Shown here: piece after piece, positions 46,686 to 57,067 of the stretch | Layout of the letters: each line of letters opens with the position of its first letter | How positions within the stretch are numbered: position 1 is the stretch's first letter | Source: Scilla litardierei | Taxonomy: Eukaryota > Streptophyta > Magnoliopsida > Asparagales > Asparagaceae | Reading direction: 5' to 3' | DNA length: 64,000 bases | Assembly (NCBI GenBank): GCA_030789695.1 | Contig: CM061139.1 | Coordinates: 105,002,837 to 105,066,836 of the forward strand | Made by a program: the position numbers and the translations under genes | The notes under the pieces: generated by a model | What the model saw: only the letters and a program-made list of their open reading frames with translations | The model's database searches: none | What the model was told of the DNA's origin: nothing

Positions 46686-48388
46686 ATGAATATCTCTGAT
46701 TTAGCATTTGTTGAAGGTCAGTCTATTACCCGACCCCTTAAGTTTAATGTAGTAGACTTTGCCTATTGGAAAGCGAGAATGAAAATTCATTTAGTGTATG
46801 TTGATTATGATGTGTGGGATATTGTTTAAAACGGATATGAAGCCCCTACTATTAAAATTGAAGACACTGAAATTGTTAAACCAAAAGATAAATGGGATGC
46901 TGCTAATAAGAAACTTTTTTCATTAAATGGCAGAGCTATGAATGCACTTATTTGCTCTTTGGATAAAGCTAGATTTAATCGTATCTCACAATGTATAGCT
47001 ATGCAGAAAATATGGCATACGCTGGAGGTGACGTATGAAGTAACGTCACATGTGAAGTAGTCTAGACTTGCTTTGCTGAGCACAAAGTATTAGAGCTTCT
47101 GCATGCTCCCATCAGAATCCATCAAAGAGATGTTTTCGATGTTCACAGACATCGTCTACAAGTCTAGCTCCCATGGTAATCCATACTTTAGTCTTGAGCA
47201 GGTAAGAAAGATCTTAAGAGCGCTGCCAAGCTCGTTCTGTCCTAAAGTCATAGCCATTAAGAAGCTAAATATCTATCAAAGATGAGAGTAGAGGACTTGA
47301 TAGGTAACTTGATGTCACACGAGCTTGAGCTGTAGAGCATTGAAGAAAGAGAGAAACCAGATGTAAAAGCTCCAAAAAACACTAGCTCTTTAAGCAAGCT
47401 AAGATAAAGATGATAATGAGGAGCAAGCACTAATGGTTAGAAACTTCAAAAAATACATCAAGACCGAGCAAGGAAGAACAGGAATGGCACCAAGGTTTAA
47501 TCGCTCTAATAACTCTAATCCTGCTAGAAATTCTTCTGATCAGATTGCTACTGAAAAAGTGATATGTTTTAAATGAAGGAACAAGGACATCGTATGAAGG
47601 ATTGCCCACAAGAAACGAATAACGTCGCAGAAAAGAAAGGAAAAGCTCTAAAGTTAACGTGGGATGACGATAGAGAAGATGAGATTAAGGATACTGCTCA
47701 CACCTCCGTCTGCTTGATGGGAAAACATGATGAGGTAAAATATGGTAAAGCTGAACTTCTAAATATTTGTAAGGCAATGCAAGATGAAATTGTAGATCTA
47801 GAATCCACCTTATATGCCTATAGAAATGATAACTTTAAAATGCAACAAGAAAACTGTGACATGTATAATGAAAGTAATAATCTGAAAGAAAAACTTGTTG
47901 CATGTAATTCTACAATTGATTTGCTGAAAAAGGAAAAAGCTAACATGCCTGAAAAAGTTGAGTGTCTTTCTTGTCCCACTTTATTAAATAAAAATAGCAT
48001 GTATAAAGAAAAATTGATTAAGCTAGAAACTGAAAATAAATTGCTTATTGAAAAGATGTGCATGCTAAATAATGAGCTTAAAAGCAAAATGATTGATTTT
48101 GAAAAGAAAGAAGAGAAAAACAAGAAAGCTTTCATTAGTAAATGCACTTTGCTTGTGAATGAAAATACATTCTTGAAATCCAAAGTCATGAACCTAGAAT
48201 TGTCCATTAAGAAATGTTCTATTGGAAAACAATCTTTGGATACTATTCTTGAAAATCAACTTTATCGCAATAATAGACGTGGACTTGGATATGATTTGAA
48301 ACATGTTCAAAAGCCTAATTATAAGAGAATTCACATTGTGCCAATCAAGGTTAAAAATATTTATGCAACGTGCTTTACATGTACTAGT
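46686..48388 (+). pseudogene. Element C gag with coiled-coil linker, broken
   Basis: From 46686 the frame reads MNISDLAFVEGQSITRPLKF, then YWKARMKIHL, WDIV, a stop at about 46827, KIWHTLEVTYE, further stops near 47058 and 47088, and SLEQVRKILRALPSSF. A zinc knuckle (CFK ... QGHRMKDC) is split by a one-base deletion near 47573. The open segment 47573-48394 is a long coiled coil (NLKEKLVACNSTIDLLKKEK) ending YKRIHIVPIK just before D. It is the same gag type as B. At least five lesions make it non-functional. Confidence 0.88.
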
Positions 48389-48830
48389 TGTTGAGTATTG
48401 GACTTCCCGGATTTGGTTTTGGATGATGAACAAACATAAATATATCGTGAACTAACACTTTGTGAGCACAGTTATGGAGATCATCGCCAAATTCATATGA
48501 ACATCCCAAGCGACGTCTCAAGACTTTTTAAAGCGCGTGAACGTGTGCTTGAAGCTTCGTTGAAGCTCAAGGACCATTATTGAAGTCATGAAGATTCGAT
48601 CGAAGCTTTTAAAGACGGTTCGTCAAGTTTTATTTATAGTCTTTTAGCTTCGTATCGTAGAATGTTAAGCCTTGAGTAGGTCTTACGTTTTAATCTTCAT
48701 AACGCTCATATCTTAGAGCTAGGATCTTAGTAGAAGTCCATACGAACTTTCCCGAAGCTTCGCGCTTCGATTCGCGACTTCTTGTGCATGTTAGTTGGTT
48801 CAAGAAGAAGAACCAAACGACTAGATGGTG

Positions 48831-49325
48831 ATCTAGTCGGTCGGAAAAGCTTCTTGGACCGACTAGTTTGCCTCCTTCAATTCTAGCTCACTTACTCTTT
48901 ACAGTTAGTCAGTCAAAGAAGGTTCACCGACTGACTAGTTTGTGAACTAGTCGGTCAGTGTTTCTTCTTTGACCGACTAGTTGAGCTTCTATTGTACATG
49001 ACTAGTTACTGTTTGTCGTTAGTCGGTCTATGTACATTTGTCGACCGACTAGTTGATGAACTAGTCGGTCAACATTTGTTCTTGGACCGACTAAATCTAT
49101 TTGTGCTCAGACTTTTAATTTTATCTCTTAGTCGGTCTCAGTTGAGTCACCGACCGACTAGTAGTGAAACTAGTCGGTCAGCAACTCTTCTTTGACCGAC
49201 TAGTTCTCTTCAGTCTGAACTTCTCTTCTTGGCTGTTCTACCATTAGTCGGTTCATGCTGTTTGACCGATCGACTAGTTGATGAACTAGTTGGTCAGTCA
49301 ACCTTCTTTGACCGACTAGTTTGGT
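48831..49325 (+). repeat. Array of nine 32-nt inverted-repeat units in D LTR
   Basis: Units are TAGTCGGTC, 14 variable bases, GACCGACTA. All nine have exactly 14 bases between arms. Unit 2 has TAGTCAGTC with GACTGACTA, a change in both arms that keeps complementarity. Unit 8 has two mismatches and unit 9 one G-T type pair. Confidence 0.92.
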
Positions 49326-49384
49326 TCAGAATAGAGCCGTTGGAGCATTAAATGCCACGATTTTCACTCTCTCTTTCCTCTATC

Positions 49385-49393
49385 CTATATATA
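49385..49393 (+). promoter_or_regulatory. TATA-like box of element D LTR
   Basis: CTATATATA lies about 60 bp after the end of the inverted-unit array and is followed by ACTTGGAGTG. It is a good plant core promoter. Confidence 0.65.
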
Positions 49394-50126
49394 CTTGGAG
49401 TGTTGCATTCATTGCACTCAAGGCTGATATTAAGTGAACTTTAGAGATCAAAGAGAAAGCATTAAATCTTCATTCAAAGCTCTTTCATTCCATTCAAGAA
49501 TCTCTCCCTCACTCTTATTTCAAAAGAGAGATTCATTGATTGTGAGCCTTCCAAGCCAAGTGCTTGATTCTAGGTCACCAACAACCTCATAGCTCTCCAT
49601 CGCTGATCTACATCTTGGAGCTAGGGTTTGGTGCCTCTTCATCTTCCCCAAAATCATCTTTGTCCTAATTCGTAAGTTTACTCAAGGCATAGGTATTTTG
49701 TGGTAAGAATTTCTATTTCATTTACTTCATATTGTAAGTGTTTTACTCTCGGTTGTGAGAGTGTGTTTTTGATCCCAGGTTGTGGGAGTCACAATTACCT
49801 TGTGTATGATTTGGTCTTGTAGAGGTTTATCTACAAGAATTTCATAGTGCAAATCTAGGGTTAGTGGTTTCTAACTCTAGTATCCGGAGGGGATCCAGGT
49901 GTTTGGGACGTAGGATCACCGGGAACAAGTCGGGGAGACTTGGGTGGATCCGAACCCAGTAATATCATTTGTTTGTGAATGATTTTAATTGTTGTCTATA
50001 TTTACATTTCTGCATTTCCGCATTGTTGGTTAGAGTTTGCAAGATAATTAGGAATTATCCTCTTAATTATTTTAAAGTACTATTCACCCCTAGTACTTGT
50101 GCAGTAGCTTCGTAGGGCATTACATT

Positions 50127-50140
50127 TGGTATCAGAGCCA
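50127..50140 (+). promoter_or_regulatory. Element D primer-binding site
   Basis: TGGTATCAGAGCCA is a perfect methionine-tRNA-type site, 2 bp from the LTR. Confidence 0.95.
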
Positions 50141-50151
50141 AGTACCTAGCT

Positions 50152-51395
50152 ATGTCTGCCAACGACAACAAAAGCATTCGTCCACCTTCTGACTACAGCA
50201 CCTTCAGGAACCGTGAAGGAGCTTCTTCGGTGATGGAAGGACACTCCTCGACGAGGCCTCCCTTCTTCAACGGTACCAACTACGGGTACTGGAAATGCCG
50301 GATGGAAACTTTCCTCTGGAGTGCTTCATTATGGAGAGCCACGATGAAGGAGTATGTGGAGCCCGTCGAAGAGGATTTCGAGAAGTGGACTATCACGGAG
50401 GTCACCGCGGAGGTAAGCAATGCCAAGGCAATGAACGCCTTGCAATGCGCTTTGGAGCCCGAGGACTTCAATAAGATATGCACATGTAAGAGTGCATATC
50501 AAATATGGAACTCCCTCCTCATCTTGCATGAAGGAACGAGTAGGGTAAGAGACTCCAAACTCGTACTAGTAAATAAAGATTACGAGTTGTTTCATATGCT
50601 ACATTGTGAGAAGATGAAGGAGTACTATGCTCGCTTCGTCGACATCACCAACGAGTTGGAGGCTCTCGGTAAGACCTACACCCAAAAGGAGAAAGTCTCG
50701 AAGATCATCGATGGACTTCCTTCTTGTTGGGAGAAACTTACCTTCGCCATCGAGGAAGGTAATGATATGAAAACATATACCGTTTTTCAACTAATGGGTA
50801 CCTTGATGTCTTACGAGGTACGCAAGGATAGCAAGTTTAAGTTGCAGGACAAGATGAAGTCCTACTTGAAGCAAGACGAGCCAAAGAAGAAGGCGATTGC
50901 ATTCAAGGCCGCTCCATCCACATCCACATCTACCGATGATGAAGACTCGGAAGACGAGTTGGACTTGGAGTCCATGGCCCTCATGGCAAAAAAGTTCAAC
51001 CGGTTCTTCCGGAAAGGTAACTTCAAAAATAAATCGAAGTTTAGTTCTACTAACGTCTCCTCTCCTTTGTGCTTTAAATGAAATAAGACAGGACACATGA
51101 AAGCGGATTGTCCTCAAATTAAGCAAAAGGAGAAGTGGAAGGCGCCGAAGTTCGATAAGTCGAAGAAGTACAAGAAAGGGTACAAAAAGGGACTTGTCGG
51201 GACAACATTCATCGACTCCGAGGATTCTTCTAGTGGAGAGTCGGACGATGAGCAAGTGGAGCAAGCACACATGTCCTTCATGGCAAGAGAGGAGCATGAT
51301 CAAGGATCTTCCTCTTCCGATGATAGCGACAATGAAGGCGATGAGGTAACAATGGATGGCCTTAGAAATGCTAATGAGCAAATATGGTCTAAATA
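50152..51395 (+). pseudogene. Element D gag, N-terminal part
   Basis: The ATG at 50152 is the first after the primer site. Blocks: RPPFFNGTNYGYWKCRMETF, WRATMKEYVEP, AMNALQCAL, YQIWNSLLILHEG, SKIIDGLPSCWEKL and a zinc knuckle (CFK, stop at 51079-51081, NKTGHMKADC), then a basic stretch and a Ser/Asp-rich region. The stop replaces the second Cys of the knuckle. The frame otherwise stays open to the E insertion, interrupted only by this TGA. Gag builds the particle. Confidence 0.9.
51391..51395. repeat. Left target-site duplication of element E (AAATA)
   Basis: The same five bases lie at 59359-59363. Confidence 0.88.
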
Positions 51396-51944
51396 TATAG
51401 GATCCTGTCAAAACAACGATGTTAGGATCGAAATAAAGTAGAGACTTACACTTGCGTACGCGGCACCGTAATCTCTGAACTTTGCCCTCGGATTTGCCAC
51501 AACGGTCGATACTTCGTCACGGAGGATCGAAGCAGAGTTTCACCGTCTAAATCTCTATTTAGAAGAGGATTTTAATGGAAGGGAGAAGAAGAACATAAGA
51601 TGCCTTTTGCAAACTTATGGCATGGAAAGTGTAGTATGAATTCCGTACCCTTGGGTCCTATTTATAGGCTTTAGGGGTAGTTATTGTAGGAAATAACTAA
51701 ATATAAGCTTATTAGCCTATATTAGCACATTCATTTATCTTCTTCTTCATTCACTTATCAAGTGCCTTTATGCACTTATAAAGTGACTTTTTCCACTTAT
51801 CGAGTGGCTTTTTCCACTTATCGAGTGGTCCTTTTCACACAAGAAAAGGTTCCCTTCGTGCACGCTTTCGTGCACGCGACATCTGAGGTCCGTATACCCT
51901 CATACATCCCCTCATGGGTGTATTCATGTCGTCCATATCCAACA
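51396..51944 (-). repeat. Element E 3' LTR
   Basis: 549 bp. Its outer end is TATAGGATCC instead of TGTAGGATCC. A TATA-like box (CCTATAAATAGG on minus) lies near 51658-51669. Confidence 0.92.
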
Positions 51945-52963
51945 TCTCCCACTCACACTTGAGGGGATTGTAAGGAAACATCTTTTCCTTTAACTCTTTT
52001 GTTTATCATACCGAGAAATAGACCGTGTGACCGTCATGCACATAGAGTCCGCTGTTGTGCACTTGTTAGAGATACACAACACTCCTCGAGGTGCAAAGTT
52101 GAGTAGATCAACGCATGCTTTACCCTAGATTATTTCTTCTCATTTCTTATACTTTATATTCAACAATTGAATCCCATCTGAATTAAAATTGGCTGGCCAG
52201 CTTTGAATCTCTAAAGTCCAAATGTGAATATGAAATTAATCTTCCTCTTCTTGCGATCCTTTTGATCTTGACTTGACTTGCTTTTCTAACATGCCCCGCC
52301 GGACCGAATTGACCATAGTCCATAAGCAACATGCTAAGATAGCAATCACCCAGTCAAATCTAAAAGACCCAATTAGAGTCCATAAGGGTAATGAGTTAAG
52401 ACCCATGTGGTCTTTGGGTCTCACATAATAGTAAACACAATTACTATTCTAACCCAATGGTCAAAATGCATACGTAGTATGAATACGTATTACAACATCA
52501 CTCCTTTCCCAGGGAGCGTATGGCTTAATGATGTTGTAAGGATGATAACCAGACACCACAATGTCTGACTTTGAGTCCCTTTTTACTACTCAAATAATCT
52601 TATGGACTCACATCCCGCATAAGACAGATAGGATTTCAAAAATCCTCTTAGATCTTTTGAAAGCATCCATATGATGCAGATCTTTCATACGACCATTTTG
52701 TTTAAGTCATGACTCTAAATCATCCGTCTGACGTTTTTGACTTTAAACAGGTCTCATCTTTATTTTATCCGTCTGATAGAATAAAGGCGGTTGCTCATGT
52801 GAGAGAGCCAACCTTAATCTGTCCGACATACTAGAAAGTATAGCTGAGATTTCAAAAATGTACACAAACATTTCTTAAATAATTCATATGCAATATTGAA
52901 AAAGAACTTATTCTTTTATTAAATTTGATCATTTACAGACATGGAAATTTATATTGGTACAAC
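51945..52963 (-). other. Element E polypurine tract and 3' non-coding region
   Basis: The minus strand reads GTGAGTGGGAGA before the LTR. The rest, up to the RNase H stop, has no ORF. Words such as ATCCGTCTGA repeat near 52720-52790. Confidence 0.7.
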
Positions 52964-53445
52964 TCAGCTCTTACGCAATCCTTGAGATGATAAGTGTTTG
53001 TAAAACACATCTCTGGGGATCGCTTTCGTAAGCGGATCCGCTATAATCTCATGCGTAGATATGTACCTTATGTCTACCTTCTTGGTCTTATCATAGTCTT
53101 TTGCAAATTTGTAGCGGATATCTATGTGTTTGGTCTTACAATGGAATTTAGGATCTTTGACATTGGCTATAGATGCTTGACTGTCGCTGTGTATAGGTAC
53201 AGCACCTGAGTCACTTGCATCAATTAGCCTGTCTAAGAACTTCCTAAGCCAAACAGCCTCTTGGACTGCCATGCTAAATGCTACAAACTCAGCTTCCATA
53301 ATTGAAAGTGCGATGCAGGATTTTTTCTTGCTACTCCAGGATATTGCACCAGATCCGAGTAGAAAACATATCCTGAGGTCGATCGTCGCTCATCGAGATC
53401 ACCCACCCAATCAGCATCAGTGTAGCCTTCGAGCCTCAAGGCATC
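52964..53445 (-). pseudogene. Element E RNase H domain
   Basis: The frame 53299-52964 reads MEAEFVAFSMAVQEAVWLRKFL ... PIHSDSQASIANVKDP ... KHIDIRYKFAKD ... DPLTKAIPRDVF, the standard copia RNase H end. Upstream (53300-53445), in another frame, are EGYTDADWVGDLDERRSTSGY and the SSKKKS block. A stop near 53445 and a one-base deletion near 53360 break continuity. RNase H would remove the RNA template. Confidence 0.88.
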
Positions 53446-54181
53446 TCATTGATAGCATAAAGCATAGTCTGCAGTTCCTCTGAGATACCGCAATATCCTC
53501 TTAACCGCTTTCCAGTGTACTTGCCCTGGATTGGATTGGTAACGACTTACCATTCCAACGGCAAAACAGATGTCCGGTCTTGTACACATCATAGCGTACA
53601 TAAGACTACCAACTGCATAGGAATATGGAACTTTTTCCATAATTTCCTTTTCCTTTTGGTTCTTTGGACATGATTTCAGACATAAATTGTCACACTTGCT
53701 TATAGGAGTATCAATGTACTTGCATTCCTGCATATTAAAACGTTCTAGAACCTTCTTTATATAAGTCGCTTGTGAAAGAGAAAGAAGTTTCTTCGAACGA
53801 TTTCTTGAAATCTTAACTCCAAGGATATATGCGGCTTCTCCCATGTCTTTCATCTCAAAAACTGATGAAAGCCAAGCCTTGATATCCATCACAAAGCCCT
53901 TGTCATTTCCGGCTATTAAAATGTCATCTACATATAGAGACATAATAACGTACTTGCTCTTAATCCACTTGATATATATGCAGTTATCTTCATCAAGCAT
54001 GGAAAAACCATTTGATAAGACAACTTCTTGAAATCGTATATACCATTGCCTCGAGGATTGTTTAAGACCATATATGGACTTACGAAGTTTACAAACCTTA
54101 TGTTCGTTTCCTTCTTTTACAACCCTGTTGGTTGTTCCATATAGATCTCCTCGTCCAATTCTCCATTGAGAAAGGCAGTCT
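53446..54181 (-). pseudogene. Element E reverse transcriptase, C-terminal part
   Basis: The frame 54000-53446 has the catalytic YVDDILIAGND motif near residue 23, then LGVKISRNRSKKLLSLSQATY, PYSYAVGSLMYAMMCTRPDI and WKAVKRILRYLRGT, all classic copia RT. Between 54001 and 54181 the matching frame is shifted: one base is missing near 54205 and one near 54125, so the stretch with FLNGELDEEIYMEQP and SIYGLKQSS is off frame. The Asp pair is intact. Confidence 0.9.
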
Positions 54182-55693
54182 TTACATCCATCTGATGTAT
54201 TCGAGGTCTAAGCAAGCTACCATAGCCAGAATCAGGCGAATCGAGGTAAAACGAACAACAGGTGAGAAGGTCTCTTCGTAGTCTATCCCTTCCTGTTGCG
54301 TAAAACCTTTCGCGACAAGGCGAGCTTTATATCTGTCTATAGAGCCATCAGCCTTATGCTTGATCTTGAGAACCCATTTGTTCCCAATAGCTCTACGTCC
54401 TCTGGGTAAGTCAACTAAGTCCCAGACTTGGTTAACTTTCATGGATTCCAACTCTTCCTTCATCGCTTCCATCCATTTGTCTTTAGCGGGGCATGATACG
54501 GCCTGTTTGAAAGTAGCAGGCTCGTCATCATCTTGTAGTAAAGTCATAAAGGTTTGCGGAAATTCATCCTCAAATCTTAGAGGAGCCAACCTTGTACGAC
54601 TACTACGTCGTATTTGAGATTCTTCAAGTCCTTGTTGACTCGAATTTAGATCAATTCTAATATCACTCCCACTTGGAATGTCGTTAGAAATGCTCCCACT
54701 TGGATCATTATTCCCGTATGGAATAGGATTAGCGTCATTCGTATCATCCATTAGTGAAGTTTGAAACGTATTTTCTTCTTCACCAAGAATTCTCCCACTC
54801 GAATGAGGTAATCCTTCTTGATCATTAATCTCAAATAGAGATAAGTCCTGACTTATCTCGCCCTGTCTTGGAAACTCGTTTTCCAAGAAAGTGACATCCC
54901 TCGACTCAAATTCAATTAGACCTCCATTGTCTTCTTGACCAATGAAAACATAACCTTTGGAGTTTTCTGCGTATCGTATAAAGATACATTTCCTTCCCCG
55001 TGGCCCAAGTTTGCCATACTTATGGGAGAAAATATGTGCGTAGGATGCACATCCCCAAGGTTTTAAAATGTTTAAGTCAGGAGACCTTTGGTTCCATAAC
55101 TCATAAGGAGTGGAGCTAACTGATTTCGAGGGTACGCGGTTTAATATGAAAGCGGCCGTCAATAATGCATCACCCCAAAAGGAGATTGGCAAGTTAGCTT
55201 GCGCCATCATTGAACGGACCATTTCCATTAAAGTCATATTTCTCCTTTCTGCAACACCATTTTGTTGAGGAGTATAAGGCATAGTTACCTGATGTACTAT
55301 GCCCTTTTCATCACAAAGTTCCTTAAAACTTGTTGATTGATATTCACCGCCCCTATCGGTTCGCAAGACCTTAATCTTGCGATCTAATTGATTCTCCACT
55401 AAACTCATATAGTTTTTTAAGCAGGTTAATGCTTCACTTTTGTGGGATATCAAATAGATATGACGGAATCGGGTGAAATCATCAATAAAAGTGATGAAAT
55501 AGGACTTCCCGCGTCTTGTCTTGACATTCATCGGACCACATATGTCCCAATGGATAAGCTGTAATGGAACCTCGGCCCTTGTGCCAGTTCCAAACGGCTT
55601 GCGACAAGATTTCCCTACAAGGCAATGTTCGCAGGTCGACATTTCAACCTTTGAAACATTGGATAGAAGGCCACGTTTGGCAAGTCTATCCAT
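54182..55693 (-). pseudogene. Element E integrase and reverse transcriptase N-terminal part
   Basis: Open frame of 503 codons. Integrase: CEHCLVGKSCRKPF (zinc-binding end), HWDICGPMN with the first catalytic Asp, FIDDFTRF, VLRTDRGGEYQS with the second Asp, and TPQQNGVAERRN with the catalytic Glu. A linker rich in Asp/Ser follows, then RT start KWMEAMKEELESMKVNQVWDLVDLP, GNKWVLKIKHKADGSIDRYKARLVAKGF and YEETFSPV. It ends at a frame change near 54205. The catalytic residues look present; the protein is truncated. Confidence 0.92.
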
Positions 55694-56608
55694 TCGTGTT
55701 GGTCCAATGTGACTAAGCCTTGCATGCTAACAAATTATATCAGACTCATAAGTCGAAGAATTTGTAACAAGGAAATTTTCATTACAAAATGAAGAGTCAT
55801 ACATTGCATTTAATACAATAAATCCTTTGAATACATACCCAGTACCAATTAAGGAATTATTACAACACAAGTCCACTTTACAATTTTGAAAAAACCAGCT
55901 ATAACCAAGACACATTAACATGACCACAGATATTATATTCCTTCGAATATCTGGAGCGAAGAGAACATCATGAAGTAGGAGAGTGCGGCCGTTGTCTAAG
56001 ACTAGCTTGCAAGTCCCAACGCCTTTCACTTCAACACGAGTGTTGTTTCCTACATAGATCCACTTCGTTCCTTGGGGTATCCGGTGATACTCCACGAAGG
56101 AACGTCTGTCCATTGCTATGTGGTCGGTGGCACCTGAATCAATTATCCAAAATGGATTAGATTCCACAAGAAATATTGAACTAGAAACACATATGTAACT
56201 AGTATAATTACAAGTTACCTCGTCACCTCCACTCGTACACGAACGAGCATAGTGACCGAGCTTGTTGCACTTGAAGCACTTGATCCTCTTCAAGTCTTTC
56301 TTCTTGTGCCATTTCTTGTGCCCACCCTTATGTTTGGGTTTCTTGGTAGACTCAGGTTGCTTATTACGTTCATTAGTAGACTTCGAACAATTTTTCCGTT
56401 TCTTTCCCCCGTGTGAGGAATTAGCAACCATGTGCACTTCTGCACTTGGCTTGGCAACCACAAGCCGCTCTTCCTCTAATTCGAGGTGCTTGAAAACATC
56501 GCTGAAGGTCTTGATGCCCTCATTGTGAGTGAGATGCATCTTCATTTGGTCCCACCTATTTGGTAGGGAACGTATGACTGCTTGGATTTGTTGCTCATCA
56601 GTGAGCAC
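55694..56608 (-). pseudogene. Element E gag C-terminal part, protease and start of integrase
   Basis: The frame 56608-55727 has PNRWDQMKMHL, a basic region, an intact knuckle CFKCNKLGHYARSC and the protease block FWIIDSGATDHIAMDR with catalytic Asp, then YVGNNTRVEVKGVGTC and FAPDIRRNIISV. It ends at a TAG at 55724-55726 where the pre-integrase Trp is expected (next HARLSHIG). One stop separates it from 55693. Confidence 0.9.
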
Positions 56609-56629
56609 ATGACCTGCATCCTTTAACTC

Positions 56630-57067
56630 TTAGATAAGATTCGCCATATGTCGTAGATGTTTCCCCATGGAATGATCTGGACGTTTCTTGTATGAATCAA
56701 ATATTTTAGTTAAGGCGCGAAGTTTGGACACCGATGTGCCACGTAACTTCTCCTCTAGCTTGGACCATATGTCCATGGCTAGGTCATGCTCTCGGAAGAT
56801 GCGCATTATGTCATCGGCCATACTGCTCAATAACGTAATGCGAGCTATCTTATTCTTCCGAGACCAAGCATCAAAAGCTTCCTTGTCTCGTCTGTGTTGG
56901 GCCGTAGTGCCCAACTCGGTTTCAATCATTACGTTCTTTAGAGTTTCGAGCACTTCTTGCTCCTCTAGAACGTATTGTATCTTGATGGACCATAGTTTGT
57001 AATTATCGCCATTGAGTTTTTCACCTCTGTTTAACTCAGCGACGATATTCTTTGAAGCGGAAGACAT
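56630..57067 (-). pseudogene. Element E gag N-terminal part
   Basis: A start at 57067 (MSSASKNIVAELNRGEKLNG) is preferred to the ATG at 57121, because related gags begin here. Blocks: DNYKLWSIKIQYVLEEQEV, AWSRKNKIARITLLSSM, MDIWSKLEEKLRG. It ends at a TAA at 56630-56632, after which the same frame continues. One stop therefore divides gag. Confidence 0.88.

Larger units (their letters stand above)
44886..48388 (+). mobile_element. Element C: plus-strand copia element of the B family (left part)
   Basis: The LTR resembles the B LTR in opposite orientation but is clearly diverged. Primer site, gag and coiled-coil linker follow; then element D interrupts at 48389. The 3' half and 3' LTR would lie beyond the window. 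Confidence 0.8.
48389..50124 (+). repeat. Element D 5' LTR
   Basis: It runs TGTTGAGTATTGG to GGGCATTACA, 1736 bp. It holds an array of nine 32-nt inverted units (48831-49325), a TATA-like box (49385-49393) and about 200 bp (48640-48830) that match element G's LTR in the sense of the element. Confidence 0.88.

Noticed and set aside
48831..49325. CRISPR array (regular short repeats with variable spacers)
   Set aside because: The repeats are inverted pairs of 9 nt in a plant LTR, with no cas genes; the spacing is between arms, not between direct repeats.
51097..51441. Separate gene after the stop at 51081
   Set aside because: It is the continuation of D gag after a TGA in the zinc knuckle, running into the E LTR.
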